This document shows, in pieces, positions 48,747 through 60,159 of a DNA stretch of 64,000 bases. The position numbers and the translations under genes are program-made. Within the stretch, counting starts at the first letter, position 1. Every line of letters begins with the position of its first letter. The stretch lies in contig VZRR01014169.1 of NCBI GenBank assembly GCA_013398015.1, positions 66,415 to 130,414 of the forward strand, written 5' to 3'. The notes beneath the pieces were generated by a model. The model did not search any database. It was not told where the DNA came from and saw nothing but the letters and a program-made list of their open reading frames with translations. The DNA comes from Oreocharis arfaki (lineage: Eukaryota > Chordata > Aves > Passeriformes > Paramythiidae).

Positions 48747-51700
48747 GGCAGCTCCCAGGAGTGAGGGCCACAGCACTGGTGATAGGAAAAGAACCTTTCT
48801 CCAAGACTGACTGATTCTGTTCCCACTTGGATGGTGCAGTTTGGGTGACTGTGCCTGGGGCACTTTGCTAATTGTAGATAAATTAGACTCAGTTCAGAAT
48901 TTTTTGGAGGGGCAGGGAAACTATTTTAGTGAAAAAGATTTTTTCAATTTATTAAAAACAAAAAAAAAAGGACACTTTTGTGTTGTATTTGAAGCTTTTG
49001 AAAGAATTTTGTAATATTTTCAAGTTCAGATTTATTGTGCATTGTTAACAAGAACTGAAATTCTAATTTTTTTGTAAGATTGAAGTTTAATTAGTATGGT
49101 TGTGGGAAGCAGTTGGAGGAAGATATAGCTGCAAATACAAATGGAGTGTCATAACAAATGAACCTTTTTGGTACAAGTTGGGAGACTTTTAGACTCTTGT
49201 GAACTGCACTGGTCACGCCTCTGTTTTTTTAATTGTGAAAATAAGGCTTTTAAGCCCTGATTTAGAGGCATAAGTTGTATGTGGAAGATAGTCCTGTAAA
49301 GCTCTACTCAGTGAGTAGCCCCAAGTGCAACGGAGCCATCGCCTGAGGAAGATTTTAATTTTTCAAGGTGTTTTTATTTAGTTTAAAATACCTTTTTCTA
49401 TATAAGATTTTGTTTCTTAATGTTCCTTAGGGTCTGATTCAATGCCCATTAATATTGCCTTGTCTCCATCGACTGCAGTGGGCATTGGATTGGATCTAGA
49501 AAGCGCTTGTCTGTACACGAATGTCTGTAGTCTTGAAATGCTTCAGCAAATGTTTACAGAGCCCTATGCCAAACTGGAACTTCAGAAAATTCCCTCATTG
49601 GAAGATTAGTTTTAGCTCTGAATTTTGACTGAAGAAGCAGCTTAGATGGACAGTAACTAAGGACTCCCTTGGTATTGGGAAGGAACTTGTGAGTATTCTT
49701 GTGGGGTTTTTTTTCTTTCTTTTTTTCCATTCAAATGTTTAGGAAACATTTTCCTGAATGTTTCCTTACCATCTTAAATATATATCTGTGACTATTCAGA
49801 ACTGATGTGCCACGTGGTTTCAGGTGAGCTGAAAGGAGCCCTACATTGTGGATTAAAAATGAGTTCAGTCCTGCATAGCCTGCAATATTCATGTCTTGCT
49901 GCAATAGGGTAAAGTAGGAGTTGTGACTTGAGACCAGTATAAAAATCACATGGTTTTAGTCTATAATTCATAAACTGGATTTGCCTATTACCTGGAATTC
50001 TTGTCTCATGTCAAGTATCCCATTAGCCCCACCTGGTCAACTTCTAGATTTTTACAAGGCAAAAGTCACATAAAAGGGTAAAAATGACAACCACTTAAAC
50101 ACAAAGTGTTTTTGCAGGAGCTCTTAATAATTTGGATTTTATCTTTCCATATTTTAACCTTTGTACATTTTTGTAAATGGAGTTGATGAGTGAGGTGGTT
50201 GATCAACCCTGCAGAGCAGTGACTGGAAAAATGTGCATCAAGAGCTTTAGCTTTTACCAGTAAGGTTCATTAACTAAACTCTCAGGAATTATCTCATAAA
50301 TTCTGTAAGTGCTTCTGGGTATTCACAGGTCCCTTTCAGAGCAGTACAATGACTCTTGACCATAAATTAGGGCTTAAAAAAAAAAATCGATCAAAAATTA
50401 TTAACATCTGTATTCCTACAGCCTAAGAAATGCTTTAAGGATATCAACCTGCAGAGCCCCAGGAGACCATTTTTGTATACTTTTCTTTGAGGTTTAAAAA
50501 AAAAAAGTGCATAGAAAGTTGAAAACCAGCAATTTGATTATTTTCTAAAATACTGCTCTAACTTAAAGTACATTGTATTGGTGATATGCACAGGTTTACC
50601 TCATTCTATGCAAGAGGGGTTAATTATGTAAAGTTTTGTATTTACTACTGGAAGTAAAACATGTCCTGTATAGTGTAGGAATGTCTGGAATCCTTTTCTC
50701 CCTTACTGGTAACACTTCCTAAATAATGACCTGTTTTTAACAAGAGCTTCTTCTACTGACAGAATCTGTTAATCACATTACAAGAATCTATAACTTCAGG
50801 TGGTAAAGACATTTTAGCTCTCTAAAACAGCCATAAAAAGTACTTTGTTGGACCTGGTAGACTTCAAATACCTTATCTCAGATTCTGACCCACCCATGAA
50901 TTTTATTTTGAACAGCCTAGATTGGAGAAGTAGAATTAGAGACCATTGTAGTGACGCTTAGAGCCTTGACTGTTTGTTTTCCTGTGTTCTCAATTTAACC
51001 TGCTGTAAAATCCAGCTCTGCAAGCATTGATTTGGTTTGGTAAGTATAGCACTATTGATTTTTTTTTTTTTTTTTTTTAATGCAACAACTTGTAGGTTGT
51101 CCTAGTTAGCTGGAACAAGGTTCTCACAGTCTTGCTTTCTTCTCTCATCAACAGCTTCTGACTTGAGTAGAAAAACTGTTGCATTAATTAGTGTTTCCTA
51201 AGGTAGAAGGTCGGGCTAGTTAATAAGTGAGGTGCATTGCCAGGTCACTAAACTTGGGCTCCTGCATATTGCCCAGGCTCATCCCTGATTTCAGAGTTGG
51301 TCTTCAAATGTCAGGAGGGAAGATTAGTCCTTAACACACTTTCTGTGCTGGAGAAATGTAAGAATCTGTTCTGTCAGTCTTTATAATATTCTGTTATTCA
51401 TCAAACACTAAAGTCTTGTGAGGTGATGTACGTTCTCGGGTACCCGTGTGACTTCAGCAGTTGGTGAAATGTCTTTTGTGTCTCTTGAGTTCATAATATG
51501 CCTCAATTGTGTAATTGTCAAGTACAGTAACATCTATGCTAAGCAAACCATGGAAGGCGATGCTGGAAGTCACTTGCTGAGGAGAAGCTCAGGAAAACCT
51601 GAGCAAGGTGCTACCAGGGATGTGATCTCCGGAAAGCCCGTGGAGCGTCCCTGTGGCAGCTCCCTGGCTTTGCAAAGCATTCCTGTGGCTCTGGGATGTT

Positions 51701-52540
51701 TCTCTTGGCTTCAAGCTGTGGTACCTGACTGAGAGAGCAGCAAATGTTGGACACCTGAAACCTTCAATGGGGCTGGACTAATTTTGGCATTTGGCACAGC
51801 AGGTTTTTCTGAGCATGAGGCAGCCCAAGTCCTGTCCTTGACTTGGCTGCTGCCCCCTTTCCTTGCTCCAAATCTCTGCTGATCTGAGATTGTTGTTGTC
51901 AGTAGAACTCTAACCTGTTCCTCACCAAGTCTGAGGAAAGCTACAGCAGTTATTGATTCCTTGTTCTATGGATACTAACACGGGTCTTATTGTTTGTTTT
52001 GGTTTTTTATTGTTTTCTGTGATGTGAATACCCTCCCTCAATCTTTGTACGATGGTGCTAATATATTTGGTAACAATCCTTTATTGGGAAGGGATTTTAA
52101 AAAACTGTGATTTCAGCTGAATTTTTCTTCGATTTTTTTCATATTTAAAATGAAAAGCCACAGCCATTTAATACACAAAAAGGCATCAGCTTTGGCCCCT
52201 GGGAAAATGTTGGGGCGGGAATCAAGATTAAACAAACGGGGTTTTTACATAATTTCTGTATGTATTTGATATATAGATCAATATCTGTACAAATTTAATC
52301 TTTTATTTTCTTGGTAATTTGTGTGGTCAGTGAGAGAGTATTTAAAACTTTCTCATGCAATGTACATAACTCAGTGAAAAAATGCTTTTGGAGAAATTAA
52401 TGTTACTTTCATTTTTATGAGACTGCAGATTTTCAGCATGGATGTGAAAAGCATTAAAATTATAACTTTGTGTACAAGATGAAAATAATTCACTAAATTT
52501 GCCTTTTTTACACAAAATAAAAATGATAAAAAGTCTTTTT
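48747..52540 (+). other. MBTD1 3' UTR (probable)
   Basis: About 3.8 kb of AT-rich noncoding sequence from the stop to the first well-placed AATAAA. A long 3' UTR is known for mammalian MBTD1. It contains an ATTAAA at 48951 followed by a run of A, a possible proximal site or an internal-priming artefact, and a 21-base T run near 51059. Confidence 0.65.
52516..52521 (+). terminator. probable MBTD1 polyadenylation signal
   Basis: AATAAA in an A-rich context, with T/GT-rich sequence (GATTGTTTTGTTT) about 30 bases downstream, as expected of a cleavage region. Confidence 0.6.
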
Positions 52541-52545
52541 CTGAA

Positions 52546-53005
52546 TAGTGATTGTTTTGTTTAAAAGACACTCTTAGCCCTAAAGGCACTTCAGCTTATT
52601 TCTCTCAAGATAATGCATATTAAAAATACCCACATTCTGTAAAAACATGAGTATTTTAAGTAACTGGGTATACTGGTCTGACAACAAATCATGTGAGGCC
52701 CTGAGCATAAGGTAACAGCTTTGATAAGAGAAGGTGAATTAGATAATCATTTCAGAGAGCAAGCTTTGCACTTGGGTCTCATTTCATTTAGTATTAATAT
52801 TTGTATAAGTAGGGAAATTTTGTGGTATCCCTTTTTAACTCTAGCTGTGTTGGAAATAGCTCCAGCCCCCGTTCAGCTCTCCCTCTGCAAATTTGCCACT
52901 GCTTGAGTCCAGCAGCTGTGCCAAGGCCATGTATCAGTGGCTCCTGAATGACTAAAATGACTTTTATGAGTATTTGAACAGGGATGTGTTGTTAAGTGAA
53001 TGCAC
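52546..53005. other. gap between convergent MBTD1 and NME2 3' ends
   Basis: About 460 bases of AT-rich DNA between the two inferred cleavage regions. I see no gene or named repeat in it. Confidence 0.5.
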
Positions 53006-53025
53006 AAGGAATTAGTTCACACCCA

Positions 53026-53031
53026 TTTATT
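53026..53031 (-). terminator. probable NME2 polyadenylation signal
   Basis: AATAAA on the minus strand 100 bases after the stop codon, giving a short 3' UTR as is usual for NME genes. Confidence 0.65.
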
Positions 53032-53130
53032 CGACAGTCACTTTCAGCACTAAGATAACCGTGGTTGCTCCCAGGGCAGCAGCTGGAATGAGATGAGGTG
53101 TTGGAAGGCACAAATCACTGTGGGTACCCA

Positions 53131-53248
53131 TCACTCATAGATCCAGTCATGGGCACAGGGCTTGAAGTCGATGAGTTCTGCAGGTTTGAACCACAGGTTG
53201 ATCTCCTTCTGTGCACTCTCCACAGAGTCGCTGCCGTGGATGATGTTT
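53131..53248 (-). CDS. NME2: NME2 coding exon 4 (active-site His)
   Basis: 118 nt: NIIHGSDSVESAQKEINLWF, KPAELIDFKPCAHDWIYE and TGA. It holds the phosphorylated His. The acceptor is CATAG|AAACAT. Confidence 0.94.
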
Positions 53249-55242
53249 CTATGGAAGGAGACAAACATTGTTCCCTCTAAAAATACACTTTCAGCAACCT
53301 TGTTCTCAATTTGCAAAAACTTGGATGAAGCAGCTAGAGTGCTGTTCTTTCAGGCACAGTGTTCCAACATTCCCCCCGCGAGCTAATTATGCCTATCAGG
53401 GTCACTCTAGAGCTACTGTTCTACACCAGCCCCTGCCTGAGCTTACGTGCTGCTCTGGGGAGGAGATGGACTGCAAACAAAGTCAGCTTTGTACCACTTT
53501 CCTAAGCACCAGCTATGCACTGTGACCTGCAAATGAAGTACCATCACACTAAGGTATCTACCACCAATTCTGGCTTTCTAGAATAAAAGACTACCAACAG
53601 TTTTTGTGTTGGCAGTTAAACAGTGAGTAGGAGTTGTTGAGTTTTTAGTATCAATAGACTGAGCACAAACCTTCCCACTTGAATGCAGAAGTCACCACGG
53701 ATGGTGCCGGGCTTGGAGTCTGCAGGGTTGGTTTCCCCCAGCATTACTCTCCCAGTTTTAACCACGTTGAGTCCTTCCCATACCTTAATGTAAAAAACAG
53801 AAAGTTCCGTTAAGCCATGCTTATACAAAATACTGACAACTCATCTTTGCTCTACCATACTTTGCAAAGAAACAAAGGCTCTACCACTAAAGAAATTAAC
53901 CTTGCCTAAATTCTCTCTTAGGCCTGTAAAGGTTGACAAGGGAAAAAACATATGAACTGAAAGTAATTGTAAAAAAGACTATCAGCATTGTTACTGCAGT
54001 GAAGGAGATACTTTACCAAGCTTCAGAGTTAATATACAAGGCCAACTCCCAACCCTTTGTTTTGTGGTGGGATAGGGAGACCCTGTTGAGTGTTCTCTCC
54101 TAGTTCATAATTACACCAAGAGCTGCTATTAGAGCAAGTACCTTTTTTGTGGAGGAATGTAAGAATGAATGACACAGAAGTTGAGTTTCTGTGTCAGAAA
54201 GCCTGACCTTTTTTTGCCCAAAACAGATTTCTGGTGCAGAAGATTTGCTTTCAGAATTTTGCTTTATGCATTTATATATTACGCATTTTAATACCCATTT
54301 TATATGTGCACTTTTCTTACTATATAGTAATTTCACTGTCTTATTTTCAACTTTTTCTTTTGCCACTATCAGAGCTAGGTAGTTTGAAAAAAATGTTTCT
54401 GCAACAATATCTCTGAATATTCTTAATAATTTATAGAGCAGGACAAATATATTCAAGAAAGTAACCTTAAAATAAAATCAAGCCACTTACCATGGCCACA
54501 ATAGGTCCAGAGTTCATGTATTTAACCAAACCAGGGAAGAAGGGGCGGTCTTTCAGATCAACGTAGTGTTGTTTGAGAAGGTCTTCAGAGGCCTTTAAAA
54601 GGGCAGATGTAACTTTAAATATAATTTTCTGACTATCACAGAACAAAAGGTGTTAGAGTTGTAAGACTATTAGGGATTAGATTCACTAATAATTAATGCT
54701 ACCAACAATGCTGCAGTGCTGTCGTGGTATCAATGTGAGCTCCTGCTGTAACATTAAGGGAGTTCTTTGTGGCAGTGCGGGGAATTGTCAGTATGATTTC
54801 TTTGCACTGCAGTAACCCTCAGCAATAAGCAGAGTACGGGATTCCTGGGTGATGTTAGCCAACACAACCTTTCAGCCAAGGTCATTCCAGCTCTCAGTCG
54901 GGCTGCATTAAACCACTGGAGCAAAATTCGCTTTTTTTGGGGAGAAGCTGTTACGGGCAAGAAGCCGGGCCTGAAGCGTGTTCCAGCACAGCCGCCATCA
55001 GATCCCCGTTCTGCCGCAGGATTAGCCGCAAGGGGAGATTCTGTGTGTGCAGGTGTGTGTGGTGAGCCCCTCTTGGGCAGGGATGGGTTTGGGGGCAAGA
55101 CGCGGGCACTCACGTGTACGAACTTCATAGCCACGAGCCGGAACCCCTTCTGCTCGAACCGCTTGATGATCTCCCCGACCAGCCCGCGCTGGACGCCGTC
55201 GGGCTTGATGGCGATGAAGGTGCGTTCGCCGTTCCCCGCCAT
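53131..55242 (-). CDS. NME2: nucleoside diphosphate kinase, MBTD1-proximal copy (NME2 by synteny)
   Basis: Transfers the gamma-phosphate from ATP to NDPs through a phospho-histidine intermediate; family members form hexamers in cytosol and nucleus. Exons 55114-55242, 54491-54592, 53671-53783 and 53131-53248 give 462 nt, 153 residues (mammalian NME1/2 are 152). Visible family motifs: ERTFIAIKPDGVQRGLVGEI, LKDRPFF, NPADSKPGTIRGDFC and NIIHGSDSVESA. The catalytic His is at about residue 119 (human His118), with the ATP-site Lys, Arg and Asn residues and the RGD tripeptide intact. The start has G at -3 and +4. The coding exon begins four bases before ATG (CGCAG|CGCC), so a noncoding first exon lies upstream in the CpG island (donor AAAG|GTGAGG at 55451). 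The name NME2 rests on adjacency to MBTD1, as in mammals. Confidence 0.93.
53671..53783 (-). CDS. NME2: NME2 coding exon 3
   Basis: 113 nt: VWEGLNVVKTGRVMLGETNP then ADSKPGTIRGDFCIQVG. The acceptor is TTAAG|GTATGG and the donor GGAAG|GTTTGT (a weaker +3 T). Confidence 0.93.
54491..54592 (-). CDS. NME2: NME2 coding exon 2
   Basis: 34 whole codons: ASEDLLKQHYVDLKDRPFFP then GLVKYMNSGPIVAM. The acceptor is TAAAG|GCCTCT and the donor ATG|GTAAGT. Confidence 0.93.
55114..55242 (-). CDS. NME2: NME2 coding exon 1
   Basis: 43 whole codons, from the N terminus to KFVH: MAGNGERTFIAIKPDGVQ onward. The donor is CAC|GTGAGT. Confidence 0.93.
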
Positions 55243-55740
55243 GGCGCTGCGGGCGGGAGCGCGGCGTGAAGGGACGCGCAGCCTCAAGGTCGGCGGCGGC
55301 CATGGCGGCCCCGCCCCGCCACGCGGCACCGCCACCGAATGTCCTCCCGGCCTCACCAAGCCCGGTCCGGTCCGGCCCTGCCGAACCCCGCCGGGCCCCT
55401 CCGCCCGCACCCCCCGTGCCCCTGGAGCGCGGGACCCGGCCCGGCCTCACCTTTCCGGAGCTGCTGCCGCCGCCGCCGCCGCTACCACCCGCGCCGCTGC
55501 CGCAGGGAGAAGAGGCGGAGGAGGAAGCGGGCGGGCCACGGATCCCCCGCCCCGCACAGAGGAGGAGCCGCCGGGCCGGCGGCGCTTCGGGGGCGGGACC
55601 GCCAGCACCGAGCGGAACCGAGACGGGATGGGACGGAAGGGAATGGGACGGGACGGGTCGGGACCCGACCAGACAGCGGCCGCTGCCCGGCCGTCGGGCC
55701 CGGCTCTTGGCCAGGCCCGGCCGCACCTGTCGCCTCCGCT
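55243..55740 (-). promoter_or_regulatory. NME2 CpG-island promoter with noncoding first exon
   Basis: Very GC- and CpG-rich. On the minus strand a splice donor (CTCCGGAAAG|GTGAGG, exon end at 55451) pairs with the acceptor at 55246, defining a noncoding first exon whose 5' end is not fixed by sequence. CCGGAAAG is an ETS-type site at the exon edge. A GGGACGG-rich tract and a perfect 7-base-arm palindrome (GGTCGGGACCCGACC, 55656-55670) lie further upstream. Large open frames on both strands here are GC artefacts. Confidence 0.75.
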
Positions 55741-55759
55741 CGAGGGTTATTAATTTACA

Positions 55760-57495
55760 GACGCAGCAACTGTGGCTAACCCTTTAAGGCACTGAAGCCA
55801 TGGCGGATGTTTAACACAACTAAATATATTTTTACTCATTGGTGGTGGGTTGGCTGTTTTCAGGTATCCCCGCGGTCTGAGGGTTGGTCCTGCCAACCCG
55901 GCTGCACCGCACAGCACAGCTACAGCTCCAGCTCCTCGAAAGCGTATTAATCATAGAAAAGTCATCCGTAACCCAGGAACGTTGTTGGTAATTTTACTGG
56001 GAAGATGAAGCTGCCAACTGTCAAAACCTCTCAGTCCCTGAACCCGTGTCACAACATGAAGCAGGGAGGGTGTTGTTACTTTTTATGATGTTTACTACTT
56101 GACCCTTTACTAGTCGATAAAACACCTTTTCGTGAGCAAGTTATAATCGTACACCATCACTGCAGGTGGGATATCGATGAAATAACCTCTGCAGTCCTTG
56201 CATTGTCTCTTGTTGAGGGAGGGGCCAGTTAGTGGCTTCACAGGGTCAATTTGTGGTTTCACACTGGACCTGCTCAGGCACCTCAGCTGCGCAGGAGTGC
56301 TGGCCTCCACCTTTTCCCAGTCTCATCACGCTAGAAACACTAACTAGCAGCTTCCTGACAACCCCCACATCTCCAGATAGCCCACATTTCTCTATTTTGT
56401 GGAATCAAGAAATCTTAAGTAACCTTTCAAGCAAGGATTAAACTGGAGACTACTCATCTCGTGCCCAGGTTTGTCATATATTCCCTTTCCTCCAACTACT
56501 TTTAACTTAATTGATTTTCTTCTGTAACACTGAATATTTTCAGAAGAGAATTTCACAGCCTCACCTATAGCTTCATAGTTAGAGAATTTGTTCCCTCTCC
56601 TTATACTCATTAATTAAATTCAAGACAAAATATTGAAAATTTCCTTTTATTTCACTTAAGAAATACTTCACTTAAGCAAATACTGTTTTATTTTGTACCA
56701 TCTCTTTTTAGGAGCTTGATATCACCATAAGGTATCATAAGCTTTCAGTATTCACTGCATAGTTCAGTATTCAGACACAAGAACTCACTGTGAGGAGTTT
56801 GAGCAACTGATCCCATGAAACCCTTGCTCTTAGTGAATAAAATATTGCAGGGACAGAAATACATAGTATCAATCCCAACTTCCTCATCCAGTACAACTTC
56901 TGCTGTTGAAACTGAAACACCTTCTGCATTATGATGACTGTACTTCTTTACATCATTTAAATAAATACAAAACAATAGTGCTAAAGTCACTTCTGAAACA
57001 ACTTATCCAAGGACCATTTGCTTTGTAGTTCCAACTACTAAGGAAAAGACACAAACGAGAACAAAGCTAAATTATCATCTGTTCAGCTGGCAAAGCAAAC
57101 ACCACTTATTGCTCTGTGCAACGTCAGAGGGCTGCTACACTGAAGTGGCTGAAAGTAGAATCTCCCCCATCCATCCTCACATTAATCTTCTTTTCACATA
57201 AAAGGACATTTCATAAAGCCTGGCCGGTTAATCTTTCCTTATAATGCTAAATAAATCCCATGTGGAAGGGAAAAAGAACAAGTTGAAATAGTGTCAGTGT
57301 GGAGGCCAGTTGTCATTTTAGCCAGAGCTGAGCCCTCTATGGACACAGCATGTTCTGGGGAGAAAAATGGGCTTTTTTCTGCAGCTGTTTTTGGAATGGG
57401 GACACACTTGACTTGATATTAAGTAAATCCTCAACATTTGCGCATATTAGCAATGCATTTACACACCATCAGTTGTCCTCGAATGTTTTAGCAAA
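55760..57495. other. NME2-NME1 intergenic region
   Basis: About 1.7 kb of mostly AT-rich sequence. A 66-codon minus-strand open frame at 56110-56310 has no recognised similarity. Nothing else is supported. Confidence 0.55.
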
Positions 57496-57515
57496 GTTAA
57501 CTGAGCCATTTGCCA

Positions 57516-57521
57516 TTTATT
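57516..57521 (-). terminator. candidate NME1 polyadenylation signal
   Basis: First AATAAA on the minus strand after the NME1 stop, implying a 3' UTR of about 330 nt. Confidence 0.5.
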
Positions 57522-57838
57522 TACCAAATAAATGTTTACCCTTTTTTTTCTGTTTACCAAAATACCCTCTATAAGTACTTCAGAAAAATATATCTGTTAT
57601 CTGCTCTGTGTTTTCACCTCATATCTCTCAACTCCAGAAGCAGCTTCTAAAAAGTGCAATTCCATCTATAACTTGACAGCTTTTAAATCAAAGGAGCAGC
57701 AAGCACTGACTCTATTTACCATCCACAACAGAGTAATCTCACTGTTTTCTGAGGTTTCTACCAGGGAATTCTTTGGAATAGCTAGAGGTTGGCAGCTGCT
57801 CACAGACAGTGGGGATATCAGAAGATCCAGGCTGGGTG

Positions 57839-57956
57839 TTAATCATAGATCCACTCATGAGTACAGCTTCTGTAATCAACTAGCTCTTCAGGAGTGAACC
57901 ATAAATTGATCTCTGTCTCAGCACTTTCCACAGAATCACTGCCATGAATGATGTTC
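57839..57956 (-). CDS. NME1: NME1 coding exon 4 (active-site His)
   Basis: 118 nt: NIIHGSDSVESAETEINLWF, TPEELVDYRSCTHEWIYD and TAA. The acceptor is CCTAG|GAACAT. Confidence 0.94.
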
Positions 57957-59815
57957 CTAGGAAAAGAAAAAGTGAATATAAGAGTAAGACAATTCTTAAA
58001 GTAAAGCAAGCTTCTTGTTTTGAAGTAGTTCCCATTATGGACAGGAGCTTTAAGTAAAAGTAAAGCAGGAAAAGACACAGCATAAGCAGTGCTAGCTTTG
58101 CTCCTCATTTTTGTCAATGGGGACAACCACAACTTGATTTCCATCCTTAGATCCTAACATGACATGGGCACAGGGAATGGCAGCTCCATGTGTAAGACAG
58201 AGAAGGATGGAGCACAGTTCCTGCAGATATCATGACATAACACTTGGCATTTAGTGCCTTTGGATGACACCAAAAGTTTTAAAATTTACCTTCCAACTTG
58301 GACACAGAAATCCCCACGAATAGTGCCAGGCTTGGAATCAAATGGATTGGTTTCCCCCAGCATCACTCTTCCAGTCTTAATCACATTAAGACCTTCCCAC
58401 ACCTTAAAGAAAAAAAAAGTCCACTGAGATTAATAAATTTTAGCAGCAGTTAAATTATACCATCCACAAGAACACAGTGCTGTCCATCACGGCACAAACC
58501 ACCATCTGAATATTTGTCATAGTGAGACATATTTTATCTCCAATTCTTCTGTCAGATTCTTGAAGCATCTGCTCACACGGTCCCCTTCTGTACAATCCCC
58601 CTCCTCACCCAGGATGGGGAGAAAACAATTTTCCATCTCAGTATGCCAAATAGCCTCACAGAGTGGTCTGCTCATGGGAGAGCTGGACCTCGACTATTTA
58701 CAAATACATTATCAAGGAGAAAAAGAGAAACAGAGTAAAAATATTCCACCATCCTTTTTCAGCTTGCTTACTATATGGCATTTCAGAGTGGGGCTTTTGT
58801 GCAGGTTTACTGTTTCTCAAGGTCTTGGTTTTGATTCCCTTTTGCCCTGCCCTCTTCCTCAACAAACTGACTCAAAGGAGAGAAAGATTATGAGAAAAGA
58901 TTAAAGAAAAAGGAATTAACAGCACATCTTCCTAATCTGTATTTGAATCCAGATTTTTAAATCCTTTTAAAAATAAACTAGAATCCAACAGGTTTAGACA
59001 CAATCTCATTGCAGAGAAGACAATCAAGTAGTGTGGCTTTCTTGCCAGGAACTCACCATGGCTACGACAGGTCCCGAGTGCATGTATTGCACCAGGCCAT
59101 CGTAGAACGGCCGGTCCTTGAGGTCAATGTAGTGTTCCCTCAGAAGGTCCTCAGAGGCCTGGGTTAAAAACCAGCCAGACAGAGAAAAAAGCTTACAGTA
59201 AGAACTTAAGAGCATAGTGAAATCACAGAGATTAACCACAGAGCGCTGGTAATCCTGAAACTTGCACGCACTTCAAAATTCTGCATTTCCAGCATCTTTC
59301 TAGGAGCACTTTTGGTCGATGTGAATTTGAACCGTTTGCTTTAACCACAGCTAAACTTAGAAAAGTTTCTGTTGCCAATACAGGCAGTTTCTGTGACCTG
59401 GGACTTGTGAAAGATACTCAAAGATATATATTAGGCATAGGATGCACCTGAAAGAATATTCTCTTCAGACTAAGGACATCAGGTTACTAAAATTAGGGTG
59501 CTTAGCACGTCTAAAGCATTTAGCCAGAGCTGAGAATTGGAACTTTTCCAAAACATCCCAAGTACGACTTCTCAAAATTTCAGTTTTAAATGTTACAGAG
59601 GCCACATCTGTTGTTATAGCATGCTGCTCTATTTGAAGGCTGCAGCTGATATAAAAAAGCAGACACAGCAATTAAGGAGAACTTACATGTATTAATTTCA
59701 TGGCCACCAGTTTGAACCCTTTCTGCTCGAAGCGTTTGATGATCTCCCCCACCAGCCCCCTCTGGACCCCATCGGGCTTGATGGCGATGAAGGTGCGCTC
59801 ATCAATGGCAGCCAT
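57839..59815 (-). CDS. NME1: nucleoside diphosphate kinase, second copy (NME1 by synteny)
   Basis: Tandem paralogue of the preceding gene with the same reaction and fold. Exons 59687-59815, 59057-59158, 58290-58402 and 57839-57956 give 462 nt, 153 residues, with exon lengths identical to the neighbour. It keeps ERTFIAIKPDGVQRGLVGEI, LKDRPFY, TIRGDFC and NIIHGSDSVESA with the catalytic His at about 119, so it should be active. It differs from the neighbour at the N terminus (MAAID against MAGNG), KLVAMKLIH, YDGLVQYMHSGPVVAM, NPFDSK and the C terminus THEWIYD. The start has A at -3 and G at +4. The coding exon begins four bases before ATG (TTCAG|GACC), so a noncoding first exon lies upstream, probably near 60.26 kb. 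Called NME1 because it is distal to MBTD1. Confidence 0.92.
58290..58402 (-). CDS. NME1: NME1 coding exon 3
   Basis: 113 nt: VWEGLNVIKTGRVMLGETNP then FDSKPGTIRGDFCVQVG. The acceptor is TTAAG|GTGTGG and the donor GGAAG|GTAAAT. Confidence 0.93.
59057..59158 (-). CDS. NME1: NME1 coding exon 2
   Basis: 34 whole codons: ASEDLLREHYIDLKDRPFYD then GLVQYMHSGPVVAM. The acceptor is CCCAG|GCCTCT and the donor ATG|GTGAGT. Confidence 0.93.
59687..59815 (-). CDS. NME1: NME1 coding exon 1
   Basis: 43 whole codons, MAAIDERTFIAIKPDGVQ to KLIH. The donor is CAT|GTAAGT. Confidence 0.93.
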
Positions 59816-60159
59816 GGTCCTGAAGAGGCAGAGAATAAAAGTTGTTATTCCAGGACTGTGCAATCTTAGCCCATCCCAGCCCCTCCGCTATCAGTGTAAT
59901 TAGATTGGCTGCATCTGAGGGTCAGTAATCCACGGTCTCCTACATTTGGACAAACCAGTGACCGCACACAGGTTTTCCCAAGTGCTGCAGGAGTAAGTTT
60001 GAAGCAGTGGAAGGGTGTCAAGTGTAGGAACAATCAGCGAATACTGAAATCAGAAAAGCTCTGAACGGAAAGGAAGGTAATGATCACCATGGATCCATCT
60101 TCCACCGCCGTGGAATAAATTAATAAATTAACCCACAATTTCACCTGGAAACCAGCAGG

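Noticed and set aside
51448..51732. 94-codon open frame downstream of MBTD1
   Set aside because: It lies in the MBTD1 3' UTR with no homology; its length is compatible with chance.
55022..55787. Open frames of 146-236 codons on both strands at the NME2 promoter
   Set aside because: Low-complexity Pro/Gly/Arg/Ala translations typical of CpG islands. The real signal is NME2 exon 1 plus a noncoding exon.
56110..56310. 66-codon minus-strand open frame between NME2 and NME1 containing CKDCRGYF
   Set aside because: A Cys pair alone is not a domain; no splice partners or recognised similarity.
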